Origin: Paenibacillus sp. J2TS4
Lineage (GTDB): Bacteria > Bacillota > Bacilli > Paenibacillales > NBRC-103111
DNA length: 64,000 bases
Assembly: GCF_018403245.1 (NCBI RefSeq)
Contig: NZ_BOSH01000002.1
Location: forward strand, 496,001 to 560,000
Direction: 5' to 3'
Shown here: positions 1 through 8,615 of the stretch, piece after piece
How positions within the stretch are numbered: the stretch's first letter is position 1
Layout of the letters: every line of letters begins with the position of its first letter
Notes under the pieces: model-generated
What the model was told of the DNA's origin: nothing
The model's database searches: none
Seen by the model: only the letters and a program-made list of their open reading frames with translations
Program-made: the position numbers and the translations under genes

Positions 1-693
1 TATTTGACTCACCGACAAGATGAGAAAAATGATAATGACCGGCGCGATCGAAGGAATCGTAATCGAAAATAACTGCCGCATTCGTCCGGCCCCGTCGATC
101 GAAGCCGCCTCGTACATATGGGGATCGACACCCGCAATAGCCGCCAAATAAACGATGGCTCCGAAGCCAACCTCTTTCCATATCCCTGTCGTAATCAGAA
201 TCGACCAGAAATATTCGGGAATTGACAACCAGTTAACAGGTTCCTTAATCAGGTCGACCTTTTGCAAGAGCATGTTCAAGCTTCCGTTATCGACGGAAAG
301 AAGGGAAATGACGAAACCGGAAACGATCACCCACGAAATAAAATGGGGCAAGTAGCTGATCGTCTGGACGAGCCGTTTGAACGCCGCATTCTTCACTTCA
401 TTGAACATGAGAGCAAGAATAATCGGCGCGGGAAAGGCCACGAACAGCTTCAACAGGCTGATCACAATCGTGTTGCGCATAACTAGCCAAAACTCCGGCG
501 CATTAAAAAACATTTTGAAATGCTTGAGGCCAACCCATTGGCTTCCCAGAAAACCTTTGGCCGGATTGTAATCCTGAAAGGACGTCAGTAGCCCCCACAT
601 CGGAATATAGGAAAATATGATGATGAGGATGATGGCCGGAATGACCATAATCTGCAAGTCCCATTGTTGCCAAAAACGTTTCGCCACTAGCAT
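1..693 (-). CDS. Carbohydrate ABC transporter permease, LplB type (3' end off window)
   Basis: Inner-membrane permease of an oligosaccharide-type ABC importer, incomplete because it runs off the left edge. The start at 693 (MLVAKRFWQQWDLQ) follows a GGATGAGGTGA ribosome site. 231 codons are visible. They contain a first membrane segment near residues 16-36, the family phrase FQDYNPAKGFLGSQWVG, several further hydrophobic segments, and the EAA loop (EAASIDGAGRMRQL) that contacts the ATPase. The permease at 38464-39423 has the same architecture. It lies 156 nt downstream of the GH2 gene on the same strand, so uptake and hydrolysis of one glycoside are probably co-expressed. The substrate cannot be read from the sequence. 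Confidence 0.88.
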   Translation of the reverse strand, partial: MLVAKRFWQQWDLQIMVIPAIILIIIFSYIPMWGLLTSFQDYNPAKGFLGSQWVGLKHFKMFFNAPEFWLVMRNTIVISLLKLFVAFPAPIILALMFNEVKNAAFKRLVQTISYLPHFISWVIVSGFVISLLSVDNGSLNMLLQKVDLIKEPVNWLSIPEYFWSILITTGIWKEVGFGAIVYLAAIAGVDPHMYEAASIDGAGRMRQLFSITIPSIAPVIIIFLILSVSQI

Positions 694-849
694 TCACCTC
701 ATCCTTCAATAGCAAATTGTCTTTTATAAGTTCTGGGGCTCCCCGCAAAGTACTGTGTGGGGTTATTTTATTCTAACGGTTATCCGAAAATAAACCTACT
801 GACGCTATCAACGATATTTGCACTGTAGCAACAAAATAAGTCATTACCC

Positions 850-3297
850 CTATATAGTCGAAATGTGCGTCACCGCCGGACTCAAGCCTTGGGAGGAAAC
901 CGTCACAGTTATTTCGCCAGCTGTTGTAAGGGACTGAAGCAGCACTGTCGCAATACCGGCCTCTGCCCGTACCGGATTTTCACCGATGATGACCGCCGGA
1001 CCTTCGATACTGAACATAACCTCGTGGATGGCGGAGGGGACCACGGTCCCGTTCGCATCTTGGATTTCCGCATAGACGAAGACGAAGTCGGCGCCGTCGG
1101 CGGAAAGGTCTTTCCCGCTCTTATCGATGCGGATGGATAACGTCTTGGGCTCAAGCGGGGTTTGCACGACGCATACGGCCGCTTCCTTCCCTCCTATTCG
1201 CCCTACTGCCTTCAGTTGTCCAGGCTCATAGTTCACTCCGGTGAATGTGAACGGCGCCCGTTCCAAGTTGCAGCAATTTCCCCCGTCATGCGGATAAACC
1301 TTCATATGGCCAGCATCCGTTTTCGCGTCGAATCCGGTCCCCTTCCCCTTATGCTGCTCCTCATCCGTAAGCCAATAATCCACCTCATAGCCTGTCACGC
1401 GCTCACCGTACTCCGTGTCCGGTCCTTGATCGGACTTGCGAATCCCGACAGATTTGCCGTTTACAAACAGCTCGACTTCATCGCAATTGGAGAAAACGAC
1501 GACCTTGGCGGGGGTTGTTCTTTCCGTCCAAGTGTTCGCAATATATACCATCGGTCCGCTATCCACGTTCTCATGAATGATTTCCGGGCTTCTCTGGCTC
1601 TGATAAAAATAGTAGACGTATTTGGGCAGCCGGAACGTATCGAGTGCTCCGCATTCCGACAAGCGAGGGGAACAGCCGCGGTTATGGTCGATCCCGACCC
1701 ATGATGCGTCTCCAAGCGACCATCGGTTCCCGCGGTTACGGTTCAGCGACCATTGATAATTCCAGGCCTGCAGGAGCAGTCTTTGTTCCCCGGCGCCGCG
1801 CGGCACCCGGCTTGTGCTCTCATGGCCTCCGAATTCATAATCTCCGTACTCCCTATCGAATCCTCCTTTGTCGGGGAGAACCTCCTCCAGAGGGCGGGAT
1901 AAAGTTTCGCCGTTCCAAAGCGTGTAAGGCACGTCAAAGCCGACGTAAGCGGGATTTTGTCTTCCGAGCGTATCCCCGGATGTAAACATTTGATCTCCCG
2001 GATATTCTTCGTGCGCGATCAGATGCAGCTCGCGGAAAAATTCATCCGTTGCCCCCGGACGGCCATGATAAGTCTCATTTAAACTTACCTCCCACATAAT
2101 CACACACGGATGATTTCGGTCGCGGCGGATCATATCCCGAACATTCTGCCGGACTATTTCCTGAAATTCGCCTTCCTCGCAGTACTGCCACCCGGGTACC
2201 GGTTCGACAACCATCAATCCGAGCTCGTCGCAGGCATCCAGAAAAGCCGGCGATTGCGGATAATGACCGAGCCTGACAAAGTTGAAGCCCCCCTCCTTCA
2301 GCTTACTCGCATCGCGATAATGGGCGTTGTCTGACGCTGAGTTACCGATATAAGGAAATTGCTGGTGGCGATTCGTTCCGCGGATAACGAGCCTTTCTCC
2401 GTTAATGGTGAAGCCCTCTTCTTTGCTGAACGATATCGTCCGAATCCCGATCCGGGTACGCGCTTCATCCGCCAATTGATCGTCATCCAACACTTGAGTA
2501 TGCAAGTCGTACAAATAAGGACTGTCGGGATGCCAGAGCTGCGGATTCGTTAATGTCATGGATTGCACGAATGTCATGTCCCCGCCCGCGGCAACGCTCT
2601 CGACCGCTGTAACCGCCGATTCAATAATCCGGCCCTGCCTGTCCAGAATCGATGTCGCCACTTTTACTTTCTTGGCAGCATCGTGCTCGTTTAACACATG
2701 GGTTTGGATTTCAATCGCAGCCGACTCTTTCGAAACCCCGCTATATTTGACGAAGATTCCGCCACCCGCCGCCTTGCCGGCATATACGGCATCGGTGACA
2801 TGGAGCTTGTCCGTAACATGAAGATGCACGTTTCGATACAGGCCGCCAAAATAGGAGAAATCAAGGCTTTCCAGCGGTTTGCCGGGAGGAATGCTTCCAT
2901 TGTTACGATTATCCAGCCGGACGGCTATCACATTTTCCTCCCCGAACTCTACTTCGTCAGTGATGTCAATAGTAAACGGCAAAAAACCCCCTTTATAGTT
3001 CAGCTTGAACTTTCCGTTTACCCAAACATAAGCATTTTGCATGGCTGCCTCGAATTCCACAAAAAGCTTCTTGCCTTTGAATTTTTCCTCTGCGATAAAC
3101 GTTTTTCTGTACCAGCAAATTCCTTGAAAATGCAAATCGACATGAAGCGGCTCTATTCTAGGGGCATGAGGTAAACAGACCGTCTCCCAGCTTCCGGCGG
3201 GAAACGGCTTCTGCTCGGCCCCAAGGATGTCCTCGCAAATAAACTTCCAATCCGTGTTAAAATTTATAGTTTTTCTGCTGTAATTTGAATCGTTCAC
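850..3297 (-). CDS. Glycoside hydrolase family 2 protein (beta-galactosidase-like)
   Basis: Cytoplasmic retaining glycosidase of 815 residues with no signal peptide. The order is an N-terminal jelly-roll sugar-binding domain (about 10-170, FQGICWYRKTF, GGLYRNVHLHV), an Ig-like domain (about 180-290), a TIM barrel (about 295-590) and C-terminal Ig-like/DUF4982-type domains (about 610-815, NCDEVELFVNG). In the barrel I see RLGHYPQSPAFLDACDELG, the acid/base motif SLNE (Glu408) and a probable nucleophile in REYGD (Glu483). Translation starts at a GTG, with AAAGGAGGT upstream at about 3305-3313. A beta-galactosidase is the default guess; GH2 also includes glucuronidases and other activities, and the true substrate is open. 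It is followed by the ABC permease at 1-693. Confidence 0.88.
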   Translation of the reverse strand: MNDSNYSRKTINFNTDWKFICEDILGAEQKPFPAGSWETVCLPHAPRIEPLHVDLHFQGICWYRKTFIAEEKFKGKKLFVEFEAAMQNAYVWVNGKFKLNYKGGFLPFTIDITDEVEFGEENVIAVRLDNRNNGSIPPGKPLESLDFSYFGGLYRNVHLHVTDKLHVTDAVYAGKAAGGGIFVKYSGVSKESAAIEIQTHVLNEHDAAKKVKVATSILDRQGRIIESAVTAVESVAAGGDMTFVQSMTLTNPQLWHPDSPYLYDLHTQVLDDDQLADEARTRIGIRTISFSKEEGFTINGERLVIRGTNRHQQFPYIGNSASDNAHYRDASKLKEGGFNFVRLGHYPQSPAFLDACDELGLMVVEPVPGWQYCEEGEFQEIVRQNVRDMIRRDRNHPCVIMWEVSLNETYHGRPGATDEFFRELHLIAHEEYPGDQMFTSGDTLGRQNPAYVGFDVPYTLWNGETLSRPLEEVLPDKGGFDREYGDYEFGGHESTSRVPRGAGEQRLLLQAWNYQWSLNRNRGNRWSLGDASWVGIDHNRGCSPRLSECGALDTFRLPKYVYYFYQSQRSPEIIHENVDSGPMVYIANTWTERTTPAKVVVFSNCDEVELFVNGKSVGIRKSDQGPDTEYGERVTGYEVDYWLTDEEQHKGKGTGFDAKTDAGHMKVYPHDGGNCCNLERAPFTFTGVNYEPGQLKAVGRIGGKEAAVCVVQTPLEPKTLSIRIDKSGKDLSADGADFVFVYAEIQDANGTVVPSAIHEVMFSIEGPAVIIGENPVRAEAGIATVLLQSLTTAGEITVTVSSQGLSPAVTHISTI

Positions 3298-3401
3298 CCT
3301 GGAAACCTCCTTTTGCTAATATTGTATTTTTTTCAAAGTTTGAAAACTACCGCGCGAATCAACGAAATCTGCATTATATCAACGATTTGCTCTTTTTTTT
3401 G

Positions 3402-3437
3402 CAAAAAAAGAACGGAGCCCGCTTATGGCGAACTCCG
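3402..3437 (-). terminator. Rho-independent terminator after asd
   Basis: On the minus strand a CGGAG...CTCCG stem with a short loop is followed by a run of seven T. It lies 58 nt past the asd stop codon. Confidence 0.8.
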
Positions 3438-3494
3438 AACGATATCAGCAAGAGGTGTTGCACTGGATGACGGCGGTCGGTCGAACATTAATCT

Positions 3495-4571
3495 CTACTT
3501 CTGCAGCAGCCCCCTTGCCAACATGGATTCAGCGAGCAGAACCGCACCTTTTCCGGCACCCATCTTCGTATTGTGGGAAACCAAAACATATTTCACCCCA
3601 CCAAGGACAGGCTCCTCCTCCAGTCTCCCCATACTTGTGGTCATACCGCCTCCGAGCTCGCGATCCAAGCGGGGTTGAGGGCGGAACGGGTCATCAAAAA
3701 GATGAATCATTCGTTCGGGAGCCGAGTGTAGAGGATGGCAGTTCCCGAAAGGATTATAACGTTGGATCGCTTCTTTAATTTCAGATAAGCTTGCTTGTTT
3801 CCTTAGACCCACAAATACGGATTCCGTGTGTCCATCCAGCACGTTCGCTCTCGTACATATACAATTAATGTGAATCTCAGCCGGAATAATGCCCTCGCCC
3901 GAATATTCGCCGAGAATCTTTAACAGTTCTTTTCTGACCTTCTCCTCTTCATTCGGGATGTACGGGATGATATTGTCCAGAATATCTAAAGAACGCACCC
4001 CTGGACTTCTTCCGGCACCGCTAAGCGATTGGCTGGAGACCATCAGAACATTTTGAATGCCAAAGTGTTCATGCAACGGTTTTAAAGTGATCGCCAATCC
4101 GGTAACCGTACAATTGGGAACAGGCAGCACGAAGCCTTGCCAGCCGCGTTCTTGCTGCTGTTTGCGAATTAAATCCGCATGATCGTCATTAACTCCGGTA
4201 ATGAGAAGCGGAGTGTCATCGAAGTAACGAAAGGCGGATGCCGTCGAAAAAGTCGGGGTCGTTTCGGCAAACCAAGGCTCAAGCTCTTTGGCAAGATCGG
4301 ATTCAATCGCCGTAAAAATAACGTCAACGGAGTCGGGACGGAACTCCTTGGAGGAGACGACCGGAACTTCCAGCATGTCTCCGGGAACCGGCGTACTTTG
4401 TGTCCATCTGGATGAACCATTCGATTCCAATAAGGCTTCTTCGTATGTTTCCATAGTTCTTGAGGTAACCATAACGACAACTTCAAAGTTCGGATGATTG
4501 GATAATGCCTGGACAAACTGCTGACCGGCCATTCCCGTCGCTCCGACGACTGCCGCTCTTAACCTGGACAT
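3495..4571 (-). CDS. asd: Aspartate-semialdehyde dehydrogenase, archaeal/fungal-type
   Basis: Reduces beta-aspartyl phosphate to aspartate semialdehyde with NADPH, the branch point to lysine/DAP, threonine and methionine. Visible features are the N-terminal nucleotide fold (AAVVGATGMAGQQFV), the active-site cysteine in PNCTVTGLAI (about residue 154), SSQSLSGAG, and the late histidine in RANVLDGHTESVFV. The length (358 aa) and the PNCTVTGLA / GHTESV wording fit the archaeal/yeast subgroup rather than the usual bacterial Asd, so this may be a second or acquired copy. I prefer the ATG at 4571, which has AAGGAG about eight bases upstream, over a GTG three codons earlier. It sits behind a T-box leader and ahead of its own terminator, so it is monocistronic. 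Confidence 0.88.
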   Translation of the reverse strand: MSRLRAAVVGATGMAGQQFVQALSNHPNFEVVVMVTSRTMETYEEALLESNGSSRWTQSTPVPGDMLEVPVVSSKEFRPDSVDVIFTAIESDLAKELEPWFAETTPTFSTASAFRYFDDTPLLITGVNDDHADLIRKQQQERGWQGFVLPVPNCTVTGLAITLKPLHEHFGIQNVLMVSSQSLSGAGRSPGVRSLDILDNIIPYIPNEEEKVRKELLKILGEYSGEGIIPAEIHINCICTRANVLDGHTESVFVGLRKQASLSEIKEAIQRYNPFGNCHPLHSAPERMIHLFDDPFRPQPRLDRELGGGMTTSMGRLEEEPVLGGVKYVLVSHNTKMGAGKGAVLLAESMLARGLLQK

Positions 4572-4620
4572 ATGGCTCACTCCTTGTTTGATATGAATTT
4601 CGTAGAACTTTCGTGTAAAT

Positions 4621-4912
4621 AAAAAAAACTCACCCCCAAGACTTTAGTCTCAGGGACGAGTATTGTATGCTCGTGGTACCACCCGGATTCACAGATATGT
4701 CGCCATTTCTGCCTCTTCAAGTACGGCTTATCTTTAGTAAGACAGCTTATACTCTAGCTCTATAACAGGAGCTCCTGTTACACCATCCCCTCTTACGGTT
4801 CCGATGTACGGCTCAGAGGCTTTCTTCAATAAAACATTCTTCACTCCTTTTCAGCAGCCGGAGCTCTCTGTGGAAGAATGTTTTATTTACTTTTCTCGTC
4901 ATCGCTTTTTCG
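4621..4912 (-). promoter_or_regulatory. T-box riboswitch leader, probable Lys specifier
   Basis: The minus strand carries the diagnostic T-box sequence GGGTGGTACCACG (4684-4672) and the stem I AGAGAG and distal-loop motifs. A terminator helix at 4660-4629 (CTCGTCCCTGAGAC paired with GTCTTGGGGGTGAG) is followed by eight T at 4628-4621. Stem I has AGUA on its 5' side and an AAUAAAAC/GUUUUAUU helix, followed by GAA-G-AAA. By analogy with the glyQS leader (GAA, one base, then the codon) the specifier is AAA at 4823-4821, lysine. Uncharged tRNA would favour the antiterminator and asd transcription. T-box identity is firm; the amino acid is an inference. Confidence 0.88.
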
Positions 4913-4925
4913 ATATTTTGGATAC

Positions 4926-4954
4926 ATCATATCAAGCAAAGAAAGTAGAGTAAA
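4926..4954 (-). promoter_or_regulatory. Sigma-A-like promoter for the T-box/asd transcript
   Basis: TTTACT at 4954-4949 and TATGAT at 4931-4926 are separated by 17 bases on the minus strand, just upstream of the T-box stem I. Confidence 0.5.
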
Positions 4955-4969
4955 GGTAATTTTGTACCG

Positions 4970-5175
4970 GCATGGGCGCTAAATGGATTTCATCCAGCTA
5001 TTTTGCTCCTTTTGATGTTAAAAACGAAAACTAAATGGAAAACCTCCATCTATTTTTCCGAAAAAGGGCGGTATCAGCCGAAATATTCCATTTTAAATGC
5101 AGTTTTTCCAGTTAGTCTAGTTGCTTTCTACCATTCACTAGAATTTACCTGCATAAAATCCAGTTACATCGTCGG
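4970..5175. repeat. Cluster of degenerate ~50-60 bp intergenic repeats (family A)
   Basis: The gap between the asd promoter and the APH gene holds no convincing gene. It contains successive imperfect units built on CTAAATGGATTTCATCCAG, CTAAATGGAAAACCTCCAT and TAAAATCCAGTTA. Related units recur at 30405-30600 and 59085-59160. Confidence 0.55.
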
Positions 5176-5300
5176 AATCACATCGAGGGAATAAGTAAAA
5201 GCGATAACATCCGCATAAACAGAACCAATTTCTTCGCAGAGGGCGGCCAGTCTGCCGCTTAGCGTTCTTTCGTCGTTCCATATATTATAAGTTGCGATGA

Positions 5301-6182
5301 TCATGTAATCGCCTCGTTCCTCAGCTTGCTCCAATAAGCCCAAGCTTTCAAATATTCAGGCAAATGTGAAGAATGGTACTTTAAGCATGTCGCAATCCTA
5401 CAATAAAGCTGAACAAGTACTTCTTCCACCAACGACCGATGATCATCCCACTGCCACAAGGAAGGGTGTAAGGTACGGGCCGCACGCCTAAGTGTATCCA
5501 TAGTCAAGTCGTCGGGAGACGAACAAAAGGCGAAGAGAAAATCATAATGCGAAGGTCCGACCATTGGCGATGGGTCGATGACGCCTCGCAATACGGACGA
5601 ATCAAAAATAAAATTATGAACCCCACAGTCCCCGTGCAGCAAATATGCTTGCAGATTACCCGATCGGTATATGGCTTCAGGAAGCTGCTTAACCCAATCA
5701 TGGTCGTCTTGTGGCAGCAAGCCTCGTATTTGATCACGCGCCTCGACGATCCGCTGCTGCAGGAACGCCGGCCAAGAGTCGGCAAGCGGCTCATCCAGCC
5801 ACCCCCAACCTTGGTCAGCACTGGCGCGTTGATATCGATTTATGAGAGATTCAGCCAAGGCGGACAGCCATTCTGATTTGGACCCCATCTCTTTATTGGC
5901 GGTTCCTTGAATATACTCATAGACGAAGAATTGATGAGCCGGATCGACAAAATGAAGCTTGGGGAAAATCAATCCTGTGTAGGTTTGAAGAAAGCTTGCC
6001 ACTAATTCTACGTGTTTAGGATCATCGATTTTCAGAACATAAAACGGTTCGTCACGAAAGCTGACAGTGTATACTTTGCCCGTAGTCGTACCCGACATTT
6101 GCCAGTTCAAAATACATGCCGGTTGAAGAATTCCTTGATTCTTCAACCGAACGAGTATCGATTGCGCTTGAACATCACTCAT
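5301..6182 (-). CDS. APH-family phosphotransferase / kinase-like protein
   Basis: Cytoplasmic small-molecule kinase fold of the aminoglycoside phosphotransferase / fructosamine kinase superfamily, 293 aa. The catalytic loop is LLHGDCGVHNFIF (HGD at 183-185, Asn190) and the metal-binding Asp is in GVIDPSPM (Asp203). The N-lobe has FYVLKIDD as a candidate ATP-anchoring lysine strand. The start has a GAAGGTAGGGTG ribosome site. The substrate is unknown; the context of other small modifying enzymes suggests a resistance or metabolite-repair role, but this is not shown by the sequence. Confidence 0.75.
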   Translation of the reverse strand: MSDVQAQSILVRLKNQGILQPACILNWQMSGTTTGKVYTVSFRDEPFYVLKIDDPKHVELVASFLQTYTGLIFPKLHFVDPAHQFFVYEYIQGTANKEMGSKSEWLSALAESLINRYQRASADQGWGWLDEPLADSWPAFLQQRIVEARDQIRGLLPQDDHDWVKQLPEAIYRSGNLQAYLLHGDCGVHNFIFDSSVLRGVIDPSPMVGPSHYDFLFAFCSSPDDLTMDTLRRAARTLHPSLWQWDDHRSLVEEVLVQLYCRIATCLKYHSSHLPEYLKAWAYWSKLRNEAIT

Positions 6183-6328
6183 TCACACCCTACCTTCCTT
6201 TGCTTCTGTCCGTGATCCTATCCTTTCCGATCATTTTACTTCTTCTCCGAATTCTTCAGATAGTAAAGATTGATCATAATTAAACTATCCTGTACGGAAC
6301 AGTTTTTTTCGCAAACGCTCTGCTCTTC

Positions 6329-6724
6329 TTACACTCTCCTTGGTCCACTCAGGGGTTCGGGATGATTCATGATTTCAGTAAAAGGCAACCAATAGATTTC
6401 TTCAACTTCATCGGGACTTTTACAATAGGCTGTTCCTTTGCCGTATTCGCACAGGAAAACGACATTGAGCACATGGCGTCCATCTTTTAAAACAAATGAG
6501 GAACTATACAAGAAATGCAGCTCTTCTTTTATCTCGATGCCAACCTCTTCAAATATTTCCCTCTTCACTGTTCTTTCCAAAACTTCAAGCGCCGTTTCTT
6601 CAGGATCCACCTTGCCCCCGACGAAAGAGAGGGTTCCTCCGGCGTGCTCTTCTTTCGTACTGCGTTTAATGACAAGCCATTTGTCTTCATTGAATACAGC
6701 GCCCTCTACATTCACTATATACAT
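6329..6724 (-). CDS. NUDIX hydrolase
   Basis: Cleaves a nucleoside-diphosphate-linked substrate with a divalent metal. The protein is 131 aa. The Nudix box is near residues 37-65, with GGKVDPEE and REIFEEVGIE present. The spacing between the first Glu and the RE pair is four residues longer than the classic 23-residue motif, as in some MTH1-like subgroups. The C-terminus is short (HPEPLSGPRRV). It lies on the same strand as the neighbouring kinases, with about 145 nt to the next gene, so co-transcription is possible but not evident. Confidence 0.85.
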   Translation of the reverse strand: MYIVNVEGAVFNEDKWLVIKRSTKEEHAGGTLSFVGGKVDPEETALEVLERTVKREIFEEVGIEIKEELHFLYSSSFVLKDGRHVLNVVFLCEYGKGTAYCKSPDEVEEIYWLPFTEIMNHPEPLSGPRRV

Positions 6725-6778
6725 TTAATACCTACCTCCAAAAGAATATATGAACGACCTTTTTTAATGATTAGTTTG

Positions 6779-7059
6779 TCATAAAGTGAGTATGAAGTCT
6801 TGGTAGCCTTCAGGAGTCGGTTTTCCATCGGACACTTTGAGCATTAGTTGCTCTGGAAAAGCCATAAAACTGACCTGGGTAGTCTTTCGACATACCGGGT
6901 AATCACCCTCTTTGTGGCTTAGTATGGTCTTCATGGTTTGTTCGGACAACTGGCTTTGGGACAGCAAATCTTCGAGGGCAAGGTGTCGTTTATATCCTTC
7001 GGAGCTATCATCTATGTTATGATTTCATAAGGTGTTCCACGCAATGTAATTTTGAGCAT
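6779..7059 (-). pseudogene. Remnant of a C45-type autoproteolytic acyltransferase gene with internal deletion
   Basis: A start at 7059, behind GGTGAGGG, encodes MLKITLRGTPYEIIT then a stop; LRGTPYE is like the N-terminus of C45 (penicillin acyltransferase-like) hydrolases. In another frame immediately after comes an open stretch beginning NHNIDDSSEGYKRHLALEDL and ending PEQLMLKVSDGKPTPEGYQDF, which resembles the C-terminus of the same family. The roughly 250 middle residues are gone. The family assignment is by pattern memory and is moderate; the broken frame is plain. Confidence 0.45.
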
Positions 7060-7148
7060 TATGTCCCTCACCAAAAAATGTCTTAATTGCTAATCTCATC
7101 TTCTGATGATACCGGGTCGGCTGCAGAATAGGCGTGAAATATTTTAAT

Positions 7149-8012
7149 TTATTTGTCAGTACTCTTGTCAAAAAATCTTCTATACCCTTTTTGAAAATCC
7201 GGTTTCCGAGGATCATTTTGGATATTTTCGACCATATCATACAACCCATAGATTCTGTCGTACATTTGACTTCTTTCATACAAGCAGCTATCTGCTGAAC
7301 CATACTCCTCAAATACCGCTTGATGGAATTGTTCGGGATAATAACCCATATACATGAAATCCAGGGCGGGGTCTTCGATTCCTCCTTCATTGAAATCTAT
7401 CACCCCAAGGCGGCCGGTCTTCTCATCCCAAAATATATTGTCGTAATGAAAATCGCCATGAACAACACATTTCTGAACCGATTCGGAAATTTTATAATAT
7501 TCATTCAGGAACTCCATAACTTGATTCATCTCGGAATCGGAAAGCCTGGTCTCCAGAAGCGCGATGCCTTCTTTCATGTCATTTCGAACATCCTGTGCAA
7601 AACCGGTATGCAAATCCAATCCTTCTGCTGATACCCTGTGGAGTTGTCTTAAAAACCTGCCTAGTGATCTTCCTATTTGTTTTGCGTTTTCCAAATGTTC
7701 CTTTACATACTGAGGTGTGATTCGATGTCCCGGCACATATTTTTCCATAACGAAATCCTTCGTTGGAGAAATATATGAATTATTCGGCAAAACTGCCTCC
7801 GTGTGCTTCCCCAATCTGTGAATCAGTTCTTGTCTCACACCATAAGCGTCTAACTGAAGTCCATGACGATAGAATGAAATCACTGTTTTTTTGTCCAAGA
7901 CCACAACATCTTTCTCGCAGCCTGTGTTTATGAATTCAAATGTCTGATAAGATAATTCTCCTAATTCAGCTTTCACAAGTTCCAGCTTGCGCTCAAGCGA
8001 CTGCTCTCTCAT
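7149..8012 (-). CDS. APH-family phosphotransferase
   Basis: Kinase-like small-molecule phosphotransferase, 287 aa from the ATG at 8012 (MREQSLERKLE, with GGAGGG just upstream). An in-frame ATG at 8033 with AGGAGGG upstream is an equally plausible start. The catalytic loop is CVVHGDFHYDNIFWD (HGD about 185-187, Asn192) and the metal-binding Asp is in GVIDFNEGG (about 206). It belongs to the same superfamily as the 5301-6182 gene but is more classic in sequence. No substrate can be assigned. Confidence 0.8.
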   Translation of the reverse strand: MREQSLERKLELVKAELGELSYQTFEFINTGCEKDVVVLDKKTVISFYRHGLQLDAYGVRQELIHRLGKHTEAVLPNNSYISPTKDFVMEKYVPGHRITPQYVKEHLENAKQIGRSLGRFLRQLHRVSAEGLDLHTGFAQDVRNDMKEGIALLETRLSDSEMNQVMEFLNEYYKISESVQKCVVHGDFHYDNIFWDEKTGRLGVIDFNEGGIEDPALDFMYMGYYPEQFHQAVFEEYGSADSCLYERSQMYDRIYGLYDMVENIQNDPRKPDFQKGYRRFFDKSTDK

Positions 8013-8195
8013 TTTTATCCCTCCATCAATCATTTTCGAAACACCCTCCTGCTGCTGCTCAACCAGGCTAGTCGAACCATATTTGCTCCGTTCACATACG
8101 CTCAGCCATATGATATATGCAAGGATCTAGACCTTGCTGGAATTGGCACCGCGTTTTGCTAGCGGTACCGATGCGGATCTTGCTGTCTTTCCGTT

Positions 8196-8459
8196 TTATG
8201 CAGATGTCTTTACCCGATACCACTTGTATATTTCGGATATAATGTCGATCAGAGCGAAAAGTCCAATGGCAACAATGAGCCATTCGGTTACCCCGAACCA
8301 TATCGAAACCACCGTGTCGAATCCTTCTCCGCCGGCTGATATAATTCCTGCCGCCTCCAACTGCTGGATAAAATCGGGATTCCAGACGGCCGGATCGGCC
8401 AGCATGACGCACACCAAAACCGTTGTTGCAACTGACATCACGATATGAAACGCAAGCAT
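8196..8459 (-). CDS. Small integral membrane protein, unknown function
   Basis: I do not recognise this protein. From the ATG at 8459 it is 87 aa, with two hydrophobic segments: MLAFHIVMSVATTVLVCVML at the N-terminus and EWLIVAIGLFALIDIISEI near the C-terminus. A polar stretch of about 30 residues lies between them, and the tail is KWYRVKTSA. The open frame extends upstream to 8540, but that part overlaps the terminator of the preceding gene, so the shorter start is preferred. The ribosome site (AGGACAGG) is weak. Confidence 0.45.
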   Translation of the reverse strand: MLAFHIVMSVATTVLVCVMLADPAVWNPDFIQQLEAAGIISAGGEGFDTVVSIWFGVTEWLIVAIGLFALIDIISEIYKWYRVKTSA

Positions 8460-8505
8460 CTTGCCTGTCCTTTGGCGTACGATGATTCTGGTGCCCCTTG
8501 TTGTC

Positions 8506-8545
8506 AAAAAATAAAGCCCGTGTGCGTTGATCTCAAGCACACGAG
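8506..8545 (-). terminator. Rho-independent terminator after the GNAT gene
   Basis: On the minus strand CTCGTGTGC pairs with GCACACGGG, followed by TTTATTTTTT. It lies about 70 nt past the stop codon of the upstream acetyltransferase. Confidence 0.8.
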
Positions 8546-8615
8546 CGAATATCCAGCTACATTGCGGGTGATGTCATGTTTATTAGTATTATACCAACCA
8601 GCCTCCGGAATGAGC

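Noticed and set aside
503..748. 81-aa minus-strand frame
   Set aside because: It lies in another frame over the ABC permease start; the permease frame carries the family motifs and a proper ribosome site.
5003..5194. 63-aa plus-strand ORF
   Set aside because: It runs through degenerate repeats and has no ribosome site or natural-looking sequence.
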